Shown here piece after piece: positions 1 to 5,404 of a stretch of 13,441 nucleotides of DNA. The position numbers were made by a program, and so were the translations under genes. The stretch lies in contig JBAYVP010000121.1 of assembly GCA_041674485.1 (NCBI GenBank), positions 1 through 13,441 of the forward strand, in the 5' to 3' direction. Numbering within the stretch: position 1 is the first letter of the stretch; every line of letters begins with the position of its first letter. This stretch comes from JAGXQV01 sp041674485 (GTDB lineage Bacteria > Pseudomonadota > Gammaproteobacteria > Burkholderiales > Sulfuricellaceae). Below the pieces are notes generated by a model. The model saw only the letters and a program-made list of their open reading frames with translations, did no database searches and was not told where the DNA came from.

Positions 1-86
1 GTTTTCCGGGCGCATGGCGGCGTTGCAACTCCTTGCAATGGAATAACCATTGCGCGTCGTTGCGCCTTGCCCTGCACCCGGAAAAC
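1..86. repeat. Long imperfect palindrome (REP-like)
   Basis: Bases 1-14 and 73-86 are complementary at 13 of 14 positions, the exception being a G-T wobble. A second perfect 7-bp stem (35-41 with 47-53, loop AATAA) sits at the centre, with shorter pairings between (for example GGCG with CGCC at 63-66). The whole 86 nt can fold into one interrupted hairpin. The outer stem begins at base 1, so the element may extend to the left. It resembles intergenic REP-type palindromes, but no family was identified. The apparent toxin start codon at 50 lies in its central stem, so it also interrupts the expected N-terminal coding region of that gene. Confidence 0.6.
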
Positions 87-352
87 CGCACACTCCAGCC
101 CGTTCAACTGAGCTTTCTAGGATGATGAAAACGTATGGCGCAAATTTGCGCCTGCCGCACTCGCGGGCGATGGGCGAGGGCTTATTCGAGCTGCGCTGCA
201 AAGGGGAAGAAGGGATCGGCAGAGCGTTCTATTGCACGATGGTGGGGCGTGAAATCGTCATCTTGCACAGCTTTATCAAGAAGACGCAGGAGACGCCGCC
301 AAGCGAGTTGCGGATTGCACGAAAGCGATTGAAGGAGGTGAAACATGGATGA
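50..352 (+). CDS. HigB/RelE-type toxin (Gp49-like), N-terminus abnormal
   Basis: The C-terminal 75 or so residues look like a RelE-superfamily mRNA-interferase toxin of the phage Gp49-like/HigB group. Visible blocks are YGANLRLPHSRAMGEGLFELR, the basic EGIGRAFYC strand, GREIVILHSFIKKTQETP and the terminal helix ARKRLKEVKHG. Toxins of this group normally have 30 or more extra residues upstream that form the first strand and helix. Here residues 1-20, from a TTG start at 50, are Pro/Ala-rich, unlike the family, and encoded by a palindromic element. A later ATG at 122 would give a 76-aa product. The gene overlaps the antitoxin ATG by 8 nt, the usual toxin-first HigBA order with coupled translation. 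It is probably a 5'-truncated or replaced toxin gene; whether it is active cannot be told from sequence. The family call is firm, the start is not. Confidence 0.7.
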   Translation: MRVVAPCPAPGKPHTPARSTELSRMMKTYGANLRLPHSRAMGEGLFELRCKGEEGIGRAFYCTMVGREIVILHSFIKKTQETPPSELRIARKRLKEVKHG

Positions 353-656
353 CGAGAAATACAACCCGATGCCGATGAATCTTGAAGCAGAGCTTGATGA
401 GGCTATGCAACGCCCCGGATTCAAGGCGGCATGGGATGCGCTGGAAGAAGAATACGCCGCGCTGGGCGAAATGCTCAAAGCACGGAAGGACGCGGGACTG
501 TCTCAAGAGGCGGTGGCCGAGCGCATGGGAACAACCAAGAGCGCGGTATGCCGCTTGGAGGGGGCGTTGCGCAACGAGAAGGGGTCACCATCGTTTGCAA
601 CCCTGCGCAAATACGCCCATGCCTGCGGTAAGAAACTGATCGTTCAGATGGTGTGA
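345..656 (+). CDS. HigA-type antitoxin, XRE-family HTH protein
   Basis: This is a 103-aa protein with an acidic helical N-terminus (residues 1-40) and an XRE/Cro-type helix-turn-helix. The HTH runs about residues 43-75, with LSQEAVAERMGTTKSAVCRLE as the recognisable helix-turn-helix core. A short C-terminal segment ends in KKLIVQMV, typical of HigA-like antitoxins paired with Gp49-like toxins. The start is clear: a strong Shine-Dalgarno GGAGGTG lies 5 nt before the ATG, and the ATG sits inside the last codons of the toxin gene. The protein should bind and neutralise the toxin and repress the shared promoter. No promoter or operator is identifiable because the upstream DNA is an interrupted palindrome at the window edge. 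The antitoxin reading frame is intact although its partner looks damaged. Confidence 0.85.
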   Translation: MDDEKYNPMPMNLEAELDEAMQRPGFKAAWDALEEEYAALGEMLKARKDAGLSQEAVAERMGTTKSAVCRLEGALRNEKGSPSFATLRKYAHACGKKLIVQMV

Positions 657-681
657 GCCGGGTAGGCACGTTTTTTCGCCC

Positions 682-699
682 ATCCGATCTACATCGGAT
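682..699. repeat. Perfect 7-bp hairpin between antitoxin and queG
   Basis: ATCCGAT (682-688) and ATCGGAT (693-699) form a perfect stem with a 4-nt loop. It lies between the antitoxin stop and the preferred queG start at 713. A T-run (670-676) precedes it instead of following it, so it does not look like a rho-independent terminator for the + strand. Its role is unknown. Confidence 0.45.
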
Positions 700-712
700 T
701 ATCAAGACGCGG

Positions 713-1795
713 ATGAGCGCGATGGAACATCCTGATTACACCCGCCTGGCTGGCGAAATCAAATTGTGGGGCAAGGAGCTTGGCTTTTCGGCGCTCGGCA
801 TCGCCGACACCGATCTGAGCGTTGCCGAGCCGCGTTTGCTGCAATGGCTGGCGCAGGGTTGCCACGGCGAGATGGATTATATGGCATCTCACGGCGTCAA
901 GCGCAGCCGCCCCGCTGCATTGGCGCCGGGCACGTTGCGCGTGATTGCGGTGCGCATGGATTACCGCGCGCCGGATGCGCGCGATGGCTGGTCCGTGCTG
1001 AACGACGGCGATAAGGCCTACATTGCGCGCTATGCGCTGGGACGCGATTACCATAAGGTGCTGCGCGCCCGTTTGCAGAAGCTGGCGGAAAAAATCGAGC
1101 AGGCGATAGGCGCTTTCGCTTACCGCGTGTTCACCGACAGCGCGCCGGTGATGGAAACCGAGTTGGCCGCGAAATGCGGGCTGGGCTGGCGCGGCAAGCA
1201 TTCCCTGATTTTGACGCGCGAGGCCGGTTCGTGGTTTTTTCTCGGCGAAATCTACACCGATCTGCCGCTGCCGCTCGATGCGCCGCAGCCCGACCATTGC
1301 GGCAGTTGTCGGCGTTGTCTGGCCGCCTGCCCCACCCAGGCGATTATTGCGCCTTATGTGGTGGATGCGCGGCGCTGCATCTCTTATCTGACCATCGAAC
1401 TGAAAGGCAGTATTCCGTTAGAACTGCGCCCGCTGCTCGGCAACCGCATTTACGGTTGCGACGACTGCCAGTTGGCGTGTCCGTGGAATACCTGGAACGG
1501 ACGCGCCGCTTACACCAGGGAAAGCGATTTCGCGGTGCGTCACGGGCTGGACAATGCCGGACTGGTGGCGCTGTTTCGCTGGAACGAACGGGATTTCGCC
1601 GAAAAACTTGCCGGCAGCCCCATCCGGCGCATCGGTTTCGAGCGCTGGCTGCGCAACCTGGCGGTCGGTTTAGGCAATGCCGCCACCGTGCCTGCCATCA
1701 TCACGGCATTGGAAGAACGCCGCCTGCATCCTTCCGGGCTGGTGCGCGAACATGTCGCCTGGGCGCTGGCGCGGCACGAAGGCAATACGGGATAA
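713..1795 (+). CDS. queG: Epoxyqueuosine reductase QueG
   Basis: QueG catalyses the last step of queuosine biosynthesis, reducing epoxyqueuosine to queuosine in the wobble position of GUN tRNAs, with a cobalamin and two [4Fe-4S] clusters in the cytosol. The N-terminal reductase domain reads LAGEIKLWGKELGFSALGIADTDL, and TDSAPVMETELAAKCGLGWRGKH contains the family's catalytic Asp (residue 142 from this start). Ferredoxin-type cysteines follow: C196, C199, C202 and C206 (CGSCRRCLAACP), C222, then C249, C252 and C256 (YGCDDCQLACPWN). The end (GLVREHVAWALARHE) is HEAT-like. The length of 360 aa is close to the ~379 aa of E. coli QueG. ATG 713 is preferred because MSAMEHPDYTRLA aligns with the E. 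coli N-terminus. ATG 722 is also possible, and the GTG at 653 would overlap the antitoxin stop and add non-homologous residues. The gene appears complete and functional. Confidence 0.93.
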   Translation: MSAMEHPDYTRLAGEIKLWGKELGFSALGIADTDLSVAEPRLLQWLAQGCHGEMDYMASHGVKRSRPAALAPGTLRVIAVRMDYRAPDARDGWSVLNDGDKAYIARYALGRDYHKVLRARLQKLAEKIEQAIGAFAYRVFTDSAPVMETELAAKCGLGWRGKHSLILTREAGSWFFLGEIYTDLPLPLDAPQPDHCGSCRRCLAACPTQAIIAPYVVDARRCISYLTIELKGSIPLELRPLLGNRIYGCDDCQLACPWNTWNGRAAYTRESDFAVRHGLDNAGLVALFRWNERDFAEKLAGSPIRRIGFERWLRNLAVGLGNAATVPAIITALEERRLHPSGLVREHVAWALARHEGNTG

Positions 1796-1818
1796 AAAGC
1801 AACCTGGTTTGCAGGATT

Positions 1819-2083
1819 CAGGGTAAATTTGTTCTCGGCACGGAAAAAACCGATTCACCGCAGAGGACGCGGAGGACGCAGAGGAAAAGCATGTGGGGTT
1901 TCCTCTGCGTCCTCTGCGTCCTCTGCGTCCTCCGCGTCCTCCGCGTCCTCTGCGGTGAAAAAAGTTTTGTCTTTATGGGTTGCCGCCATGAGTCAAGTAG
2001 CGTCGCGCTAAGTTTTCCTGAGATTCATGAATGTCTCCCATCATTGATTTTCATCATGAATTTCTGAGAACAAATTTACCCTG
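1819..2083. mobile_element. MITE-like element with 18-bp terminal inverted repeats
   Basis: CAGGGTAAATTTGTTCTC at 1819-1836 is matched exactly by its reverse complement at 2066-2083, defining a 265-bp unit in the gene-free stretch after queG. Inside are the long 9-bp-unit palindrome (1854-1959), an unremarkable AT-richer section and a 10-bp palindrome ATTCATGAAT (2023-2032). No ORF inside looks like a transposase, so if mobile it would be non-autonomous. The bases outside the two repeats do not show an obvious target-site duplication. The 370-bp gap 1796-2165 contains nothing else recognisable except AGCCTAGGCT (2157-2166), a perfect 10-bp palindrome at the stop codon of the next gene. Confidence 0.5.
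1854..1959. repeat. Long hairpin made of 9-bp CCTCTGCGT units
   Basis: The right arm has six tandem 9-bp units (1902-1955), four of type CCTCTGCGT (the last ending in G) and two of type CCTCCGCGT. The left arm (1858-1884) has three units on the opposite strand. The outer 22 bp (1854-1875 with 1938-1959) pair perfectly, as do 1876-1887 with 1899-1910, leaving three extra units bulged on the right arm. Such GCAGAGG/CCTCTGC hairpins are familiar between genes in beta- and gammaproteobacteria. It could terminate or stabilise the queG transcript, but there is no canonical U-tract. The unequal unit number suggests unit gain or loss by slippage. Confidence 0.8.
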
Positions 2084-2165
2084 CCCGTCCCCCTTTGGCA
2101 TCTTGTATATCCAAAACGCGGAAAACTTAAATTCGTCATAAATGCTGTATTTCGACAGCCTAGGC

Positions 2166-3326
2166 TCACGGACCTTCGAGCGTCTGAGCGATGCCGGTGG
2201 AGGTTCCGATAACGATGCTGTGGTGAACGTTTTCCGCCGGTTTTAGTGTGGCGTCGCGGCCTTGGGTGTAGCTTTGTTCTTCGACGATGGCCTTGTACGC
2301 CTTGTCGAGCGCCAACGCCCGCTGCCGGGAGGGAAGCAGCAATACGGAGATGTCGCTGCGTAGCCGGCTGGCGGCATCGGGTTTGAGTTTGCCGTCGCTG
2401 CCGAAGAATTTGAGCATGGCTTCAAGGTTTTCGCGGAATTCGTCAGCCGCGCCGTTCTGCGCAAGGTAGTAGGCGTATTCGGGTTGGCCGTCGCGGCGCA
2501 GGGGTTCGGGGATGCCCGCCAGGCTTTTTTGCGTCCAGTGATACCAACCGCCCTGAAAGGCGCTTTCCGTGAATTTGCGCGGGAAGGCGAATATGCCGTC
2601 GCTGGTGGCGCCGATGCCGCTGTGGCAACCGATGCAGAAGACGGTTTCCTCGTAGGTTTGCGGGCGCAGGCGGCCCCGGCGGTCTTCGATGAAGCCCTGG
2701 TAAGTCCAGCCCTGGCCGTTGCTCAAGCCGATTTCGGCATTGCCGGCGAATTGGCGGGTGCGTTCCGGGTTGACGGCCTTTTCGCGGACTTCCTTGAGCG
2801 CCATTTCCTTGAGGTCGCTGTACGTATACCAGCTTTTTTTAACGGCGTAGCGCAGTTCCTTGAAACGGCGCGCCATGGTGACGTTCCCCAGGTCGTCTGC
2901 GTCGAGGTAGCGCACGCTGTGCAGGAATTCGCTGCCTTCCGGGAACAGTCCGGCGGCGAGGTGGACGCGCCCGGCGGCCTGTTCCAGGCGTGCTTTGCCG
3001 ACGTAGCTCATGGTGCGCCCCTGCAGCGGCGCCCAATCGTAGCGGATATGGGTGGCGCGCCCCAGGCGCCCGTCCTGGTCGAGATCGACGTTGAGCGCGG
3101 CCTCGTCCACCAGGGTGTCGAGTGCTACGTCGCGGCGCTGGATCATGGCGGTGACGATGGCGAGATTGGTCTGGTAAACGGAGAGATCGGGCTGGCCGGC
3201 TTCGTTTTGTGTAACCGCGCGCGAAAATTGACCTCGCAATAGCGCAATAAATCGCGGCTCATAAAATTTCACACAGCAAAACAAAATTGCGCAGAATAAA
3301 ATGAAAGGGGCTTGCGCCCCTTTCAT
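2166..3326 (-). CDS. Haem-binding (CxxCH) protein fragment, 5' end cut by prophage (chimeric ORF)
   Basis: The open frame gives 386 aa, but only the part encoded by about 2166-3209 (from QNEAGQPDLSVYQ onward) looks like a real bacterial protein. It contains RYDWAPLQGRTMSYVGKARL, FPEGSEFLHSVRYLD, NGQGWTYQGFIEDRRGRLRP and one c-type haem motif, CIGCH (C231, C234, H235 of the ORF). These features recall a family of proteobacterial monohaem-type secreted proteins of unknown role whose members carry a longer N-terminus with a signal peptide. Residues 1-37 come from sequence between the phage dam stop codon and the proposed phage terminus. They include a terminator hairpin, so the apparent ATG at 3326 is probably not the native start. 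The missing 5' part should lie on the far side of the prophage. Exact function is not recognised; a periplasmic electron-transfer role is an inference from CxxCH. Confidence 0.65.
   Translation of the reverse strand: MKGAQAPFILFCAILFCCVKFYEPRFIALLRGQFSRAVTQNEAGQPDLSVYQTNLAIVTAMIQRRDVALDTLVDEAALNVDLDQDGRLGRATHIRYDWAPLQGRTMSYVGKARLEQAAGRVHLAAGLFPEGSEFLHSVRYLDADDLGNVTMARRFKELRYAVKKSWYTYSDLKEMALKEVREKAVNPERTRQFAGNAEIGLSNGQGWTYQGFIEDRRGRLRPQTYEETVFCIGCHSGIGATSDGIFAFPRKFTESAFQGGWYHWTQKSLAGIPEPLRRDGQPEYAYYLAQNGAADEFRENLEAMLKFFGSDGKLKPDAASRLRSDISVLLLPSRQRALALDKAYKAIVEEQSYTQGRDATLKPAENVHHSIVIGTSTGIAQTLEGP
3208..3301. other. Putative phage right terminus with transposase-binding-like repeats
   Basis: On the + strand the segment opens TGTGTAACCGCGCGCGAAAA. 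Mu-type ends start with TGT/TG, and MuA sites contain a CGAAA core, so GCGCGCGAAAATTG (3217-3230) is a candidate site. Related pieces recur further in: GCGCAATAAATCGCGG (3242-3257) and ACAAAATTGCGCAG (3281-3294). AAAATTG occurs at 3224-3230 and 3283-3289. There is no gene between the dam terminator and this terminus. Site assignments are by eye only. Confidence 0.5.
3295..3325 (-). terminator. Rho-independent terminator after dam
   Basis: On the - strand a perfect 10-bp stem (TGAAAGGGGC with GCCCCTTTCA) closed by a GCAA tetraloop is followed by TTTTATT. It starts immediately after the dam stop codon, so it should end the com-dam transcript before the phage terminus. The opposite strand also has an AT-rich tail (TTATTTTA), so it may work in both directions and shield the phage from host transcription. 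It also lies within the first codons of the chimeric ORF that continues into the host gene fragment. Confidence 0.9.
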
Positions 3327-4123
3327 TATTTTACCGCCTGCGGCTCGTAGTTCAGAAAGAGCAGTTCTTTTACAGCGCCGCCTTTGGAGTTGGTGCCGAC
3401 ACTATATCGGGTCGACACTTCCCGCACCACGAATTGCCCGAAAATATTGCGTATATCGGGATGATCGTTGATCGAGAGGATGAATTTTCCTTTCACGGAA
3501 CCAAGTTGATCCCGCAGATGGATGAAATCATCCCGAGAGAACATCCCATCGCCATAATAATCTTCGCAGCCATGGTATGGCGGATCAATATAAAACAGGG
3601 TATGTTTCCGGTCGTAGCGCCGGATCAGCTCGGCGTAGGGGAGGTTTTCAATCTGAACGCGGGACAGCCGCAGATGCGCCACTGACAAATCTTCTTCCAG
3701 CCGCAACAGGTTGAGCCTGGGCTTGCCGGTTGTCGATGTGCCGAGCGTAGGCCGATTTACCCGTGATCCAAAACTCGTTTTCACAAGGTAATAGAATCGC
3801 GCCGCGCGTTGAATATCGGTGAGACTATCGGGATTAGCCGAGTTCAGCCGCTCAAATTCATCGCGTGACACCAACACCCACTTGAAGTACCTCACGAACT
3901 CTTCCAAATGATTTTGGACAACGCGATACAGCATCACAAGGTCGTGATTGAAATCATTCAGCACCTCGGATTTTGACTCCGGCTTTTTAAAGAGCACCCA
4001 CCCGGCGCCGCCAAACACCTCGCAATAGCACTGATGCTCCGGCATCAACGGGATGATTTGGCTGGCCAGACGGGACTTACCACCAATCCAACTTAAAAAC
4101 GACTTACCTTGCATTGTTTCCAC
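3326..4123 (-). CDS. D12-class N6-adenine DNA methyltransferase (Dam-like)
   Basis: This 265-aa protein transfers a methyl group from S-adenosylmethionine to adenine N6 in DNA. Visible motifs are FLSWIGGKSRL (residues 9-19, the Dam-family opening), EVFGGAGWVLF (35-45, AdoMet-binding motif I), LNDFNHDL and the catalytic DPPY (180-183) in FYIDPPYHG. The ~265-aa length and motif order fit Dam-type (alpha group) enzymes. The target sequence cannot be read from the protein. The GTG at 4123 is chosen as start because AAAGGAG lies 7 nt before it; ATG 4114 (MQGKSF) is the alternative. The gene overlaps com by 20 nt and takes the place that mom has in Mu. Its RBS can be paired in a hairpin, suggesting translational control by Com. 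The likely role is to modify phage DNA late in infection against host restriction. Confidence 0.92.
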   Translation of the reverse strand: METMQGKSFLSWIGGKSRLASQIIPLMPEHQCYCEVFGGAGWVLFKKPESKSEVLNDFNHDLVMLYRVVQNHLEEFVRYFKWVLVSRDEFERLNSANPDSLTDIQRAARFYYLVKTSFGSRVNRPTLGTSTTGKPRLNLLRLEEDLSVAHLRLSRVQIENLPYAELIRRYDRKHTLFYIDPPYHGCEDYYGDGMFSRDDFIHLRDQLGSVKGKFILSINDHPDIRNIFGQFVVREVSTRYSVGTNSKGGAVKELLFLNYEPQAVK

Positions 4124-4286
4124 GAGCTTTCTCCTTTGGGGAAGTCGCTCGATGGCGATCAGGTTCGGGGCTTGTAGCCCTCAATAATGAATTCAGGGTG
4201 CCACACCGGGCGCATTTGATCTCAATGCGCCGATAGTCGGCAATCGCCAATTTACGTCCACATTGGCCACAACGTATTTCTTCCAT
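4104..4286 (-). CDS. com: Com-like zinc-finger translational regulator
   Basis: This small protein of 60 aa opens MEEIRCGQCGRKLAIADYRRIEIKC.RCG. C6, C9, C25 and C28 form a four-cysteine zinc-binding module like that of phage Mu Com (two CxxC pairs separated by a similar spacer containing an IEI/IEIRC-like strand). The tail is basic and polar (EPDRHRATSPKEKARGNNAR). In Mu, Com binds the mom mRNA next to its start and opens a structure that hides the ribosome-binding site. Here the gene precedes and overlaps the adenine methyltransferase, so an equivalent role on dam mRNA is likely. AAAGG lies 7 nt before the ATG. The frame also encodes the RBS hairpin of the downstream gene. Homology to Com is judged from the cysteine pattern and gene order. 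Confidence 0.85.
   Translation of the reverse strand: MEEIRCGQCGRKLAIADYRRIEIKCARCGTLNSLLRATSPEPDRHRATSPKEKARGNNAR
4123..4151 (-). promoter_or_regulatory. Hairpin sequestering the dam ribosome-binding site
   Basis: Read on the - strand, CGAGC (4151-4147) pairs with GCTCG (4127-4123), which includes the first base of the GTG start. Inside it CTTC (4144-4141) pairs with the Shine-Dalgarno GGAG (4134-4131) around a CCCAAA loop. The RBS is thus fully paired. This matches the logic of the Mu mom leader, where Com opens such a structure. Stems are short (5 and 4 bp, one G-U), so stability is moderate. Confidence 0.55.
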
Positions 4287-4295
4287 AATGAGCCT

Positions 4296-4406
4296 TTAAA
4301 TGATAGGCTTCCATTGCCGCGATCGTGGCGGGGAAGCCTTGGTCTGGCTCACTGGCTGCATCAGTGATGCTACGGCGATGCCCTGGTGTGCGACCACCAA
4401 GGGCAT
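4296..4406 (-). CDS. Possible 36-aa small ORF
   Basis: An ATG at 4406 lies 11 nt after the stop codon of the collar gene, with AGAGGAAG just before it, and runs to a TAA at 4296, 9 nt before the com start. The predicted peptide begins MPLVVAHQGIAVASLMQPV and ends basic (SRQWKPII). It fills the otherwise empty gap exactly. However, its 5' end is also the arm of a strong hairpin, and the sequence has no recognisable family. It may be a small phage protein, a leader peptide coupling com to the tail operon, or chance. Confidence 0.25.
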   Translation of the reverse strand: MPLVVAHQGIAVASLMQPVSQTKASPPRSRQWKPII

Positions 4407-4409
4407 CGC
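4375..4409. terminator. Strong hairpin after the tail operon (possible terminator)
   Basis: GCGATGCCCT (4375-4384) pairs with AGGGCATCGC (4400-4409), extended by GGTG/CACC with one bulged base and a small loop, about 14 pairs in all. It begins 8 nt after the collar-gene stop on the - strand. No U-tract follows on the - strand (CGTAGCATC), while the + strand side has TTCCTCTTTTA. It may therefore be an attenuating or mRNA 3'-protecting structure between the tail genes and com instead of a classical terminator. A smaller palindrome, GCATCAGTGATGC, lies at 4358-4370. Confidence 0.45.
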
Positions 4410-4417
4410 TTCCTCTT

Positions 4418-5404
4418 TTATGCCTTTATAATGTAAATCGCCCCTGGCCACGCTTCGGCCTTGACCGGGGAAATCACGATGGCATCGACCTGCGCAACGG
4501 CAGCCACGTTCGCAACCGTCGCTGCAATTGTCGCTGATTGAGTACCGTCCGCCCCACCGTTAGCAGTGCTGCAGGTACAGGAGAACCCCGCCCCTGCAAC
4601 CTTTGCCGTTAAGGCAACCCAGTTATCCCCCGCAGCAGCCGTGAATGCCTGACCCGCATATCCGGCAGATGCCAGAATCGCCGCCGACAGCCCTGCCGCG
4701 ACCTGGTTAAGGCCATCCCCGCCCACCGCAATATAAGTCGCATCAACACCCGGCAGATGTGCGGTGTAGGAATCGCCCGCCTCGACGACACCATCGACAG
4801 TAATAGTCAAAACCTGCGCGACCGCAGCGACAGGGGAGGCAATCGACAGATAGGCTGGCGCGGTCGCAGTGGTCAGAGAAACGCCGCTGAATGCTTGGCC
4901 AGGCGTTTTAGCCGTCAAATAAACCGCATCGCTGCCGGCCGAGTAGGACGCGGTAAACGCTTGGCCGGCGTACCCAGCAGATGCGGTTATCGCCGTGCAT
5001 AGCCCCGCAGCGACATCCTCCTCGCTAGAATTTTGAGCGATGAACGACGCATCCACATTGCCCGGCAGATGCGCAACAAACACATCCCCCGCCTCAATGC
5101 CGCCGAGCTTGGCGCCAATGGGGAGGCTGGGCGGGAAGTTAGGTACGCGAAATGTGCCGGCAACATCAGCGCCGTAGTTATGGGCAACAATGCCAAATAA
5201 ATCGGGGTATGCCGTTTCGCTGTGCGCCGCACCATCGCATGCCAGCCACCCATCCGGCGCCACCGATCCGGCGTACTGACGGATTTCTCCGGGAACAGGC
5301 ACGGCCTTGCTAACGTAAAAATTGAATTTATCAACAAGATCATTGAATTTAATGACATACAATTGATCCGGTGACACTAACTTATCGGTTATTGGGGAAA
5401 ACAT
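4418..5404 (-). CDS. Phage tail collar-domain protein with two C-terminal repeat modules
   Basis: This 328-aa structural protein starts at ATG 5404, overlapping the previous stop as TAATG with GGAGG upstream; an earlier in-frame start at 5446 would invade the neighbour. Residues ~38-95 (PGEIRQYAGSVAPDGWLACDG...TFRVPNFP) are a phage tail collar domain, as found in short tail fibres and microcin-collar-like proteins. A tandem pair follows: module 1 (~101-198, GGIEAGDVFVAHLPG... to PVAAVAQV) and module 2 (~205-306, GVVEAGDSYTAHLPG... to NVAAVAQV). Shared strings include AGYAGQAFTA and LTAK. Such beta-rich AGD.YT..L.G...Y.A modules occur in phage tail and bacterial surface proteins. The protein is probably exposed at the tail tip and may bind the cell surface; the receptor is unknown. 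Confidence 0.8.
   Translation of the reverse strand: MFSPITDKLVSPDQLYVIKFNDLVDKFNFYVSKAVPVPGEIRQYAGSVAPDGWLACDGAAHSETAYPDLFGIVAHNYGADVAGTFRVPNFPPSLPIGAKLGGIEAGDVFVAHLPGNVDASFIAQNSSEEDVAAGLCTAITASAGYAGQAFTASYSAGSDAVYLTAKTPGQAFSGVSLTTATAPAYLSIASPVAAVAQVLTITVDGVVEAGDSYTAHLPGVDATYIAVGGDGLNQVAAGLSAAILASAGYAGQAFTAAAGDNWVALTAKVAGAGFSCTCSTANGGADGTQSATIAATVANVAAVAQVDAIVISPVKAEAWPGAIYIIKA

Noticed and set aside
1..86. Integron attC site carrying the toxin-antitoxin as a cassette
   Set aside because: The palindrome lacks the RYYYAAC/GTTRRRY core boxes at its ends, and no second attC follows the antitoxin.
682..699. Hairpin as a terminator for the toxin-antitoxin operon
   Set aside because: The T-run precedes the stem instead of following it, and the sequence after the stem is not U-rich.
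1854..1959. Possible CRISPR array from regularly repeated units
   Set aside because: The units are 9 bp, directly adjacent and without spacers; the structure is a tandem-repeat hairpin.
1975..2045. Tiny - strand ORF starting MGDIHESQENLARRYL inside the MITE-like element
   Set aside because: It is only about 22 aa, with no RBS or family resemblance, and too short to be a transposase remnant.
1174..2067. 297-aa open frame on the + strand extending past queG
   Set aside because: It is Arg/Ala-rich, out of frame with queG, and ends in the translated 9-bp repeat (LCVLCVLRV), so it is a shadow frame.
2484..3242. 252-aa open frame on the + strand
   Set aside because: It is antisense to the haem-protein fragment. 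Its Ala/Val-rich composition mirrors the codons of the real strand, and no domain is visible.
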